A stretch of 14,654 nucleotides of DNA from positions 1 to 14,654 of the forward strand of contig LJUI01000066.1 of assembly GCA_001303705.1 (NCBI GenBank), read 5' to 3'. The DNA is from a candidate division TA06 bacterium SM23_40 (GTDB taxonomy: Bacteria > LJUI01 > SM1-40). A program made the position numbers and the translations under genes. Positions 8,364 to 14,654 of this stretch are shown piece after piece (the first letter of the stretch is position 1; the number at the start of each line of letters is the position of its first letter). The notes under the pieces are model-generated. The model saw only the letters and a program-made list of their open reading frames with translations. It ran no database searches and had not been told where the DNA came from.

Positions 8364-8665
8364 ACCACTATCTCCCGGTCATGGCTTCCTTTCCAGAGAT
8401 CCCGGAACGCATCGCCGCCTGCTGCCAACTGAGCAGGGATCACTCTCTCCCCGTCCCCCGTCCTGCCCGCCGTGTGTCCGGGATCACGGCGAAGACGAGG
8501 CAAGATCGAGATGCTACCCACGCTGGAATAGAGTACGTGGTTCAGAACTCGTCACACACGGTGTGCCGCCCATTCCGCCAGACAAGAGGAACACACCAGC
8601 CGGCACACCGACATCGCCGGGCGCCCTCCACAGACTATTCTCAGACTATCCTTAGACTATCCTTC
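8364..8665. other. 302-bp intergenic stretch without a convincing gene
   Basis: This gap separates two minus-strand genes. It contains the 11-bp tandem repeat at 8631-8663 and a minus-strand open frame of 57 codons (GTG at 8521 to the TGA at 8350-8348, overlapping the downstream start). That frame has no Shine-Dalgarno and no recognisable motif, so I do not call it. I found no persuasive promoter or terminator. Confidence 0.5.
8631..8663. repeat. 11-bp tandem repeat, three copies, next to a stop codon
   Basis: CAGACTATTCT (8631-8641), CAGACTATCCT (8642-8652) and TAGACTATCCT (8653-8663) follow one another without a gap. Adjacent copies differ by one base. The array begins 2 bp beyond the stop codon (8668-8666) of the DUF4837-like gene, on its 3' side. 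The period is close to one helical turn. Confidence 0.8.
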
Positions 8666-9712
8666 TCACGGCATCTCTTCAAAGGTCCGAGCAATGACTG
8701 AGAGCTGGCGCAGGGGTGGGTATTTGTCTTCCCCCGGCGCAACGACGACGAGGTCGATCAAGTAGAGCCGCTCCCCGCCCCGGCCCCGGAAGCAGTATGT
8801 CCAGAAGGGTCCACCGACCATCTGCCCGCTGTTCATCCACCTCCCCTTGAGAATCATGGCCTCCCGGCCCACGAATCTCCCCCGCTCCCACCTGCTCCCG
8901 TCAATGTCTGTGCTATCCCCGTAGAATTCGGCGGCCAGCCGGGCCCGGAGCTCGAGGCTATGGGAGGGTGCGATCTCCACGTCTCGGCCGACACGACCCC
9001 AGTGAATGAAGAGCTGCCGCTCGGGATAGTGTTGGATGAAGCTCACGAATCCGGCCGCCGGGTTCTCGTCTCGAATCTGAAAGCCGGAGGGGACACGGAT
9101 CGACCATCCGTACTCGCTAGCGAACCGCTCAGCCAACGGTTTCTTGTATCCACGCAGGTATAGCGTCCTCCTCACCCGATCTTCTACCTCCATCGTCATC
9201 GCTGCGTACAGAGAGTCGCCGAGCTGGTCTACTGCCGCCACGAGCCGATCGGCATTCGGCGCCACAAGGGAAATGACCGCCTGATTGCGTGCCCACACGT
9301 TGCGGCGCACGAAGATGGCCGGCTCCGACACCGCGCCCAGTCCATCACGGCCTACCGCATCCTCGAGGGCGCGACGGACAGAGCCACCGGCATCGGCCGG
9401 CGCGACGAGCAAGACATTACGCCTGTTGGCGCCCTCCTCGGAGAAGACCAGGGTATCGACGTGCTCGACGACAAAGACCTGTTCGGCCTCGAGTATCACC
9501 ACCGTGCGCTCCAGCTCCTCCTTCAGGGACGCCTCGATGCGGCTCCAGACGTCGGGGGGTGTGAGCACCACCACCTCCTTGTTGCCCCCCTTCGCCGGGA
9601 GAAGCGGTTTGGTGCACGACGGGGCAAGGGCGACCATCACCATTAGCAGCGCAACCGCAATCCAACGGGTCTCATGCGCCCCCCGGGTGAACCTCCTTCT
9701 TCTCGTATCCAT
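8666..9712 (-). CDS. DUF4837-like putative lipoprotein
   Basis: 348 residues. The N-terminus is basic (MDTRRRRFTRG) followed by a hydrophobic run, IAVALLMVMVAL, and a cysteine in LAPSC at about residue 33, which reads as a lipoprotein signal peptide with an imperfect lipobox. The mature part starts with KEVVVLTPPDVWSRIEASLKEEL and continues to SIRVPSGFQI and FIQHYPERQLFIHWG. This order (a short strand after the signal, a variable domain, then an IPxGY-like and FIW/IHWG-like segment) matches my recollection of DUF4837, a family of unknown function described mostly in Bacteroidota. The ATG at 9712 has AGGAG about 4 nt upstream. It follows recG by 39 nt and is probably cotranscribed. I infer a location in the cell envelope; no enzymatic motif is seen. 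The family assignment is from memory of the pattern and should be checked by profile search. Confidence 0.7.
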   Translation of the reverse strand: MDTRRRRFTRGAHETRWIAVALLMVMVALAPSCTKPLLPAKGGNKEVVVLTPPDVWSRIEASLKEELERTVVILEAEQVFVVEHVDTLVFSEEGANRRNVLLVAPADAGGSVRRALEDAVGRDGLGAVSEPAIFVRRNVWARNQAVISLVAPNADRLVAAVDQLGDSLYAAMTMEVEDRVRRTLYLRGYKKPLAERFASEYGWSIRVPSGFQIRDENPAAGFVSFIQHYPERQLFIHWGRVGRDVEIAPSHSLELRARLAAEFYGDSTDIDGSRWERGRFVGREAMILKGRWMNSGQMVGGPFWTYCFRGRGGERLYLIDLVVVAPGEDKYPPLRQLSVIARTFEEMP

Positions 9713-9751
9713 CGATCTCCTGATATCTGCCCGTTAGTCTATACTGGCTGT

Positions 9752-11854
9752 CTATCCCACGTCGGCGAGTTCGAGCCTCGCCCGATGATACCTCCCGAAT
9801 TCTCTCCCGATCCCAAGATGTTCGATCCCCTCAAGATCGGGATCAGCCTTGATGAGCGCGAACGCCTCCTTCCGTGCCGCACTGAGCAGGTCGGCATCTC
9901 TCGCGATGTCCGCCACACGCAGCCGCGGCAGACCGTGTTGCCTCGTTCCGAAGAACTCGCCCGGCCCTCTCAGGCGGAGGTCTTCTTCCGCGATCACGAA
10001 GCCGTCGGTCTCTCGTTCGAATACCGCAAGGCGCCTCCCGGCTTCGGATGAAAGGTTGCGCCCGGTGAGGAGAATACAGTAAGAACGCTCGGTTCCCCTG
10101 CCTATGCGGCCGCGAAGCTGATGTAGCTGTGCCAATCCGAAGCGCTCGGCGTGCTCAACCACCATCACCGTGGCGTTCGGGACGTCGATTCCAACTTCTA
10201 TTACGGTCGTAGCCACCAATATATCTAGCTCACCGGACCGGAACGCCGTCATGATCTCGTCCTTCTCCTCCCCTTTCATGCGACCGTGGAGCAAGGCGAG
10301 ATGACGGTGCGAGAAGGGCCCGGTGCGAAGCACATCGTAGGTCTTCTCCGCGGCCGCGAGGTCGAGCTTCTCCGACTCCTCGATGAGCGGGCAGACCACA
10401 TAGCACTGCCGCCCGCGATCGAGCTGGTGCTCGATGAACCTGTGTACCTTCCCCCGTGCGCCAACGTTCGCGCACCGGGTGACGACGCTACCGCGACCGG
10501 GCGGGAGTTCGTCGATCACCGATAGATCGAGATCGCCGTACACGGTCATCGCCAGGGAACGGGGAATCGGGGTCGCGGACATCACCAACACATCCGGCGA
10601 TGCCCCCTTGCCCCTGAGCCTGGCCCGTTGGGCCACCCCGAACCGGTGCTGCTCGTCGACTACGACGAGTCCGAGGTCCGAGAACTCTACACCCTCTTCG
10701 AGGAGCGCGTGGGTCCCGACGACGATCTCGACTTTGCCCTCGCGGATCGCGCTTCGCACCTCAGTCTTGGCCTGGCCGGGGAGGCGGCCGACAAGCAGAG
10801 CGACTCTGATCCCCAGACGATCGAGCAGGCGGGCCAGGACCATATGGTGCTGTTCTGCGAGAATCTCAGTGGGCGCCATAAGCGCCGCCTGGTACCCATC
10901 TGCCACGGCAACGAGCATCGCCGCCAACGCCACCACTGTCTTTCCGGATCCTACGTCGCCCTGGAGAAGCCGATTCATGGGGCACGACTCACCCATGTCT
11001 CTGATGATCTCCCCGAGAACGCGCTCCTGTGCAGCCGTGAATTCATAATCGAGTTCGCGCCTCAGCCGCTGCACCAGCTCGTCGTTGGGCGGGAATGCAA
11101 TGCCCTGCGCCCCTCCGCGCGCCGACCGATGTCTCAGTGCCAGGAGAAGCTCGAGGAAGAAGAGCTCGTCGAAAGCAAGGCGCCTGCGCGACTCCTCAGC
11201 CTGGCCGACCGTCTCCGGGAAGTGAACGCCCCAGAAAGCCTGGCGTCTTCCGACAAGACGGTGGCGGGCGATGATGGTCGTTGGCAGGTACCCGTCGAGC
11301 TCACCCTCACATGCATCGAGCGCCGACCGAATGAGATTCCGGAGGTGTCCCTGAGAGATACGGCCAACGGTCGGGTAGACCGGGATGATGCGCCCGCGAT
11401 CCGGTGCCATACGACTGTTGCCCGTCTCCAGAACGTCGCATTCCGGGTGTACAAATTCCGGACCGTGATAGTGCCCGACGGTTCCCGATACGAGAACTCG
11501 ATCCCCCTTCTTGAGCTGGCCTCTACGCCACGGCTGATTGAACCACTTGCAGGTGATCGCTGCAGGTCCATCCTCGATGCGCGCGAGAACGAGCGGCCCG
11601 CGCGACCGCAACCGTTCCACCCAGACACGTTTCACCCGACCGTACGTCGTGACAGAGTCGCCCACCCTCAGATCGCTCAGGCGACAGATGCATGACCTGT
11701 CGAGATAACGACGGGGGATGTGGTGAATCAGATCAGATACCGTCTCGATGCCCAGATCAGAGAGCGCCGCCGCTCTCGCCCCACCCACCCCCTTGACGCA
11801 CTGGACGGGCATGTCGAGAGAAAGCCTCTGATCGCCTGGGAACGATCCTCGCAT
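9752..11854 (-). CDS. recG: ATP-dependent DNA helicase RecG
   Basis: RecG is a superfamily 2 helicase that remodels stalled replication forks and branched recombination intermediates. From ATG at 11854 the protein has 700 residues, close to the usual 690-700. The N-terminal wedge domain with its OB fold spans roughly 60-130 ([26 protein letters not shown]). The helicase motifs are Walker A GDVGSGKT (299-306), DEQH (400-403) in [13 protein letters not shown] (426-428) in MSATPIPRS, and motif [11 protein letters not shown] (579-587). The C-terminal [16 protein letters not shown] segment is typical of RecG. Frame could extend to a TTG at 11902, but that codon lies inside the proposed -10 element, so the ATG is preferred; its Shine-Dalgarno (GGGG) is weak. 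All catalytic motifs are intact. Confidence 0.96.
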   Translation of the reverse strand: MRGSFPGDQRLSLDMPVQCVKGVGGARAAALSDLGIETVSDLIHHIPRRYLDRSCICRLSDLRVGDSVTTYGRVKRVWVERLRSRGPLVLARIEDGPAAITCKWFNQPWRRGQLKKGDRVLVSGTVGHYHGPEFVHPECDVLETGNSRMAPDRGRIIPVYPTVGRISQGHLRNLIRSALDACEGELDGYLPTTIIARHRLVGRRQAFWGVHFPETVGQAEESRRRLAFDELFFLELLLALRHRSARGGAQGIAFPPNDELVQRLRRELDYEFTAAQERVLGEIIRDMGESCPMNRLLQGDVGSGKTVVALAAMLVAVADGYQAALMAPTEILAEQHHMVLARLLDRLGIRVALLVGRLPGQAKTEVRSAIREGKVEIVVGTHALLEEGVEFSDLGLVVVDEQHRFGVAQRARLRGKGASPDVLVMSATPIPRSLAMTVYGDLDLSVIDELPPGRGSVVTRCANVGARGKVHRFIEHQLDRGRQCYVVCPLIEESEKLDLAAAEKTYDVLRTGPFSHRHLALLHGRMKGEEKDEIMTAFRSGELDILVATTVIEVGIDVPNATVMVVEHAERFGLAQLHQLRGRIGRGTERSYCILLTGRNLSSEAGRRLAVFERETDGFVIAEEDLRLRGPGEFFGTRQHGLPRLRVADIARDADLLSAARKEAFALIKADPDLEGIEHLGIGREFGRYHRARLELADVG

Positions 11855-11900
11855 CACAGACCCCACGGACCACCTGGACAAGAAGTGCAGACCTACTACC

Positions 11901-11930
11901 AATCTAGCTCATGCCCCCCTCGCGAGTCAA
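11901..11930 (-). promoter_or_regulatory. Promoter for recG
   Basis: On the minus strand, TTGACT (11930-11925) and TAGATT (11906-11901) are 18 bp apart. The matches to consensus are 5 of 6 and 4 of 6. The predicted start near 11895 gives a leader of about 40 nt before the ATG at 11854. It probably also serves the DUF4837-like gene 39 nt after recG. Confidence 0.55.
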
Positions 11931-11963
11931 CGGAAAACCTTTTGCATTCCCCCACCCCCCATG

Positions 11964-12240
11964 CTACCATCCGGAGACGTCCGGGGACGTTGGTAGATTC
12001 AGAAGGTTGCGGGGACGCTGCCGGGTGACGGGGACGGAGGACCTCCGCGCACCGCCAGGGACATTGGTAGGTTCAGAAGATTACTGGGACGCTGCCGGGT
12101 GAGGGGGACGGGGTGACGGGGACGTACCTGGGTTTCGAACGTTATTGGCAGGCCCCGCCGCCAGGGACACTGGTAGGTTCTGTAGGTTACGGGAACGTAC
12201 CTGGATTTTGAAGGTTATTGCGGGAGCAGGAAGCTACCAG
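11964..12240. repeat. Degenerate GGGGACG-rich repeat array, REP-like or relic element
   Basis: This noncoding stretch between divergent genes holds two related repeat types. The first is 55 bp: copy 1 at 11983-12037 and copy 2 at 12057-12111 agree at 48 of 55 positions with no gap; a third, diverged and partial copy starts at 12163. The second is 32 bp: 12116-12147 and 12189-12220 agree at 28 of 32. Each copy of the first type begins (G/A)GGGAC followed by TGGTAG. Inverted copies CTACCA (11964-11969) and CTACCAG (12234-12240) lie at the two ends. A nested hairpin, CCGGA/TCCGG, sits at 11971-11984, and GGAGG/CCTCC at 12036-12046. No transposase is present. The look is that of REP-type or miniature mobile debris; this is inference. 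Confidence 0.7.
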
Positions 12241-12306
12241 GCTTCTGATGGTCTCTGTCACAGCAGTAGGGACGAACCCAGGTCTTGAGCATTCCTTCGC
12301 ACATAC

Positions 12307-12335
12307 CTGACACCGGAGAGCTACTTTCATACAGT
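12307..12335 (+). promoter_or_regulatory. Candidate promoter for the DUF3795 gene
   Basis: CTGACA (12307-12312), a 17-bp spacer and TACAGT (12330-12335) match the consensus at 5 of 6 and 4 of 6 positions. Transcription would start near 12342, about 66 nt before the chosen ATG at 12408. The -10 overlaps the inverted repeat at 12324-12351, which suggests repressor control. Confidence 0.4.
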
Positions 12336-12351
12336 ACTTCAGTTATGAAAG
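12324..12351. promoter_or_regulatory. Perfect 8-bp inverted repeat, possible operator
   Basis: CTTTCATA (12324-12331) and TATGAAAG (12344-12351) are exact reverse complements with a 12-bp spacer, so the half-site centres are 20 bp apart, about two helical turns. It covers the -10 and start region of the proposed promoter. AT-rich arms and the lack of a T-tract argue for a protein-binding site rather than a terminator. Confidence 0.45.
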
Positions 12352-12407
12352 ACTTCGAAGGCGAAGGGTGAGTGATCATGACCAGAGCAGATGCGCAGGG
12401 GGCTGTT

Positions 12408-12902
12408 ATGGACAACAGAAGCCTTGTGGGAAGGTGTGGGCTCTATTGCGGGGCATGTGGCATCTATCGGGCACAAAGAGATGACCAGGAGTGGAGGAAG
12501 AGAATCGCGGAGCATTTCGATTGCCCCGCCGAGAAGGTACGGTGTGACGGTTGCGGCGCACTCACTCCGGATTGCTGGGGGTGGGACTGCAAGCTCGTGC
12601 TTTGCCTCAACAACAGAGGCCACCAGTTCTGCAATGAATGCCCGGACTATGAACAGCATACCTGTGAGAAGTTCGAGAAGCTCGCCAAGCGGTATCTCGA
12701 AGAAGATGGCGTCGATCTGAGAAAGAACCTTGCGATGATAGAAGAAGGAAGGGTCGACGAATGGCTCGCTGATTCGAAGAGACTCTACGCGTGTCGCCAC
12801 TGTGGGAAACCCGTGACGACCGGAGCGAAGCGATGCCACCACTGTGGACTAGAAATCGACTTGAGCAGCGGGGATCCCGCGGACACTGACGAAAACTGTT
12901 GA
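12408..12902 (+). CDS. DUF3795 Cys-rich protein with C-terminal zinc ribbon
   Basis: 164 residues from ATG at 12408. The N-terminal part is the DUF3795 pattern: GRCGLYCGACGIY, then CDGCGAL, CKLVLCLNN and FCNECPDY, a dense set of cysteines likely to bind zinc or an Fe-S cluster. After a helical segment (KLAKRYLEEDGVDLRKNLAMI) the C-terminus adds a CRHCGKPVTTGAKRCHHCG module, a typical four-Cys zinc ribbon, absent from many short DUF3795 proteins. The biochemical role of the family is unknown to me. The ATG at 12408 has AGGGGG 5 nt upstream and starts the protein near the family's usual N-terminus. An ATG at 12378 (with AAGGG 9 nt upstream) would add ten residues and remains possible. rpmB lies 94 nt downstream on the same strand. 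Confidence 0.82.
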   Translation: MDNRSLVGRCGLYCGACGIYRAQRDDQEWRKRIAEHFDCPAEKVRCDGCGALTPDCWGWDCKLVLCLNNRGHQFCNECPDYEQHTCEKFEKLAKRYLEEDGVDLRKNLAMIEEGRVDEWLADSKRLYACRHCGKPVTTGAKRCHHCGLEIDLSSGDPADTDENC

Positions 12903-12917
12903 CAGATGAGTCAACAG
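12896..12917 (+). promoter_or_regulatory. Perfect 8-bp stem-loop on the DUF3795 stop codon
   Basis: CTGTTGAC (12896-12903) and GTCAACAG (12910-12917) pair perfectly around a 6-nt loop. The stop codon TGA (12900-12902) lies in the left arm, which also contains TTGACA, a perfect -35 hexamer. No good -10 is found 16-18 bp downstream (TAAGCA), and no T-run follows. It could be a weak terminator, an RNA 3' end structure or an operator ahead of rpmB. Confidence 0.4.
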
Positions 12918-12996
12918 CGATTAAGCATTACTAAAGAGAGGCCGTGGGATCGAGATCTCACCTGAAAAGGACTATGCTAAACGAGAGGATTTCAAC

Positions 12997-13218
12997 ATGG
13001 CGAAGTCATGTGCCGTGTGTGGCAAGACTGTCCAGTTCGGCCACAACATAAGTCACGCTCATAATGTGACAAAGAGACGGTGGCAACCGAATCTGCAGCG
13101 CGTCAAGGTTGTGATCGGGGGGGAAAGCCACAAGATCGATATATGCACAAGGTGTCTTCGTTCGGGGGCGGTCGAAAAACTGAAAGAAGGCAGCCTGAAG
13201 CTCCTCAAGAAGCAGTAG
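12997..13218 (+). CDS. rpmB: 50S ribosomal protein L28, zinc-binding form
   Basis: L28 is a small protein of the large ribosomal subunit. The 73-residue sequence opens MAKSCAVCGKTVQFGHNISHAHN and continues KRRWQPNLQRVKV, both diagnostic. The pairs Cys5/Cys8 and Cys50/Cys53 (CAVC, CTRC) form the zinc knuckle of the Cys-containing L28 type; zinc-free paralogues used under zinc starvation lack them. The ATG at 12997 has GAGAGGA 7 nt upstream. It is transcribed away from recG. A weak TATGCT (12973-12978) might be a -10 but would leave almost no leader. The gene ends 22 bp short of the convergent radical SAM gene once that gene's frameshift is corrected. Confidence 0.97.
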   Translation: MAKSCAVCGKTVQFGHNISHAHNVTKRRWQPNLQRVKVVIGGESHKIDICTRCLRSGAVEKLKEGSLKLLKKQ

Positions 13219-13240
13219 CCTACTAGAATGATCCCGCGTC

Positions 13241-14654
13241 TTACCCGGGGGGCGCCGGTCCGCCGTCGACCAGGCGCCCGGCGATCTGTGCAGCCCGCCT
13301 GTACTCCTCCCAGAGAAAGTGCCGCCCGACGCCCACATCGATATGATCCCACGGCAATCTACACCTGCACGGGCACACGCGCGCTTCCAGCTCAGGGCAG
13401 TGACCTCCCTAATAGCGATCGCCTCCCCGACAGGCCGACCTCCCCGCGCGACGAGCCCCTGCAGGAGCGCGAGCCTCACGCTTTTTGTCAGGATACGCAC
13501 GCCTCCGAGAGACGAAAGGTCGCGCTCAAGGAGCTGAAGCCGCCGCTTCAGCACATCCCTCGGGGCCATGGGATGCCACTGAAATGGAGTCTGCGGCTTC
13601 GGCACGAAGGGGTTGATGCTAACAGTAATTCTCTTCCCATTGGATGCGAAGAACGTGCGGCGCATCGCCCGGACGAGCGGCGCTACGGCCAGCACATCTT
13701 CATCTTCCTCCCACGGCAGACCCACCATGAAATAGAGCCGGAGGCGCGTGATACCACAATTTCCTGCGGTCTCCGCGGCACGGACGATCGTTTCCTCATC
13801 CAGTCGCTTGTTGATGACATCGCGCAGACGCTGGGATCCCGCCTCCGGAGCAATGGCTAGCGTCCGCTGCCCTCTTGCAGTGAGCGCCGTAACGAGAGAC
13901 GGGATAATCGCATCGGCACGCAGCGAAGAAATCCCGACCTCTTTCACGGACTCGGAGAGGGACACGATCAGCCGGTCCAGATCAGGGAAATCAGAAAGCG
14001 CTGCTCCAATCAAGCCCACTCGATGGCAAGGAAGCGTCTCCCCCTCTATCCACTCCAGTAATCGCTGGACGCTCCGCTTCCGAAATGGCCTGTATACGAA
14101 TCCTGCAAGACAGAACCGGCATCCATGCGGACATCCTCGTCCGATCTCGATGAGGTAGGTGTCTGGGAACTCCGTCTCACAGGTCACCACCACCGACGCC
14201 GTCTTCTCCGCATCGAGGTTACCCGCAACCTGGCGTTCAATACGCGCAGGAGCGTCGCCTCGCACGAGGAGCTCGACCAAGCGTCCTCCCGGGGCATAAG
14301 TGGGCTCATAGAACCTCGGCACGTAGATTCCAGGGATCGACACGAGCGCTCTCAGGAGACCGGTACGCCAAGTATCCACACCGCGATGCCGACGACCCCC
14401 CGTATAGCGGGCAAGCAGGTCGAATAACTCATCGATCACATACTCCGCCTCTCCTATGAAGATCGCGTCAGCGTACGGAGCAAGCGGCTCGGGATTCATC
14501 GCACAAACGACGCCGCCGGCGATTATGAACGGCTCACCGTCGTCACGGTCTACGCCGAGAAGTGGAATGCCGGCATGGTTGAGGAGCGAGATTATTCTCG
14601 GAAGATCGAGCTCAAATGAGATCGAGAACGCAACGACATCGAACATTCTGAGAG
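13241..14654 (-). CDS. B12-binding-domain radical SAM protein, 5' partial, with a frameshift near 13356
   Basis: The gene enters from the right edge; the ATG at 14646 is probably internal because relatives have sequence before FDVVAFSISFEL. The cobalamin-binding-like domain ends near PFIIAGGVVCAMNPEPLA. The radical SAM cluster is CPHGCRFC (Cys172, 176 and 179 from that ATG), followed by IAPEAGSQRLRDVINK and LYFMVGLPWEEDEDV, as in the TIGR03960-type family; the substrate is unknown. After ALSWKRACARAGVD the open frame turns to low-complexity sequence and would continue to 13006, across rpmB on the other strand. Adding one base at about 13356 (an A run on the plus strand) gives AGVDLPWDHIDVGVGRHFLW, a family-like C-terminus, and a TAA at 13243-13241. 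The defect is either a sequencing error or a real lesion. The coordinates given use the restored end. Confidence 0.8.

Noticed and set aside
8348-8521. 57-codon minus-strand open frame (GTG start) ending just inside the amidotransferase-like gene
   Set aside because: It has no Shine-Dalgarno and no motif, and overlaps the next start by 16 nt. Open frames of this length are common by chance in GC-rich DNA.
11855-11902. Longer recG start at TTG 11902
   Set aside because: It falls inside the proposed -10 element and adds residues not seen in RecG; the ATG at 11854 fits the family length.
11964-12240. CRISPR array
   Set aside because: The repeats are diverged, of two kinds and irregularly spaced, without conserved short repeats and uniform spacers, and no cas gene is present.
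13006-13240. Apparent extension of the radical SAM frame to 13006, antisense to rpmB
   Set aside because: The residues are low-complexity Arg/Ser-rich, match no family tail, and overlap a certain ribosomal protein gene. A one-base shift restores a proper end at 13241.

Overview
This window looks like chromosome from an uncultivated, GC-rich, Gram-negative (diderm) bacterium. The evidence is a type IV pilus retraction ATPase, a lipoprotein of the DUF4837 type (a family I associate mainly with Bacteroidota and relatives), and a Pro/Glu-rich TPR protein. My guess is a candidate lineage near the FCB superphylum, but the sequence alone does not fix the taxonomy. No tRNA, rRNA, CRISPR array, phage gene or intact insertion sequence is visible.

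Region 1 (1-7109, minus strand) is one apparent operon. It starts at a near-consensus promoter (TTGACA, 17 bp, TATAGT) at 7109-7081. In order of transcription it encodes a 757-residue TPR protein, an Xaa-Pro aminopeptidase, elongation factor P (efp), the biotin carrier AccB, a PilT-type ATPase and biotin carboxylase AccC, which runs off the left edge. The pepQ-efp-accB-accC order is a widespread bacterial arrangement; here pilT sits between the two acetyl-CoA carboxylase genes. Spacing inside the block is tight (9 nt, 65 nt, 21 nt and 8 nt after pepQ, efp, accB and pilT), while 112 nt separate the TPR gene from pepQ.

Region 2 (7254-11930, minus strand) is recG, a DUF4837-like lipoprotein gene 39 nt after it, then, after about 300 nt without a convincing gene, a PP-loop ATPase resembling N-acetyl sugar amidotransferases (WbpG type) with none of the usual glutaminase or cyclase partners. 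A promoter (TTGACT, 18 bp, TAGATT) lies just ahead of recG and rules out the longest recG start.

Region 3 (11931-12306) is noncoding. It holds a degenerate array of about 55-bp and 32-bp repeats rich in GGGGACG, bracketed by inverted CTACCA/TGGTAG words. It resembles a decayed REP-like or miniature element.

Region 4 (12307-13218, plus strand) holds a Cys-rich DUF3795 protein with an added C-terminal zinc ribbon, then rpmB (ribosomal protein L28, zinc-binding form). The proposed DUF3795 promoter overlaps a perfect 8-bp inverted repeat that could be an operator, and a perfect 8-bp stem-loop sits on the DUF3795 stop codon.

Region 5 (13241-14654, minus strand) is a B12-binding-domain radical SAM protein, open at the right edge. 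Its uninterrupted frame runs on across rpmB on the other strand. A one-base frameshift near 13356 restores the family's C-terminal LPWDHIDVGV-like segment and a stop at 13241, outside rpmB.

Most of the window is housekeeping. The points most worth checking are the radical SAM frameshift, pilT inside the acc operon, the repeat array, the possible DUF3795 operator and the orphan amidotransferase-like gene. I see no clearly new multi-gene system.
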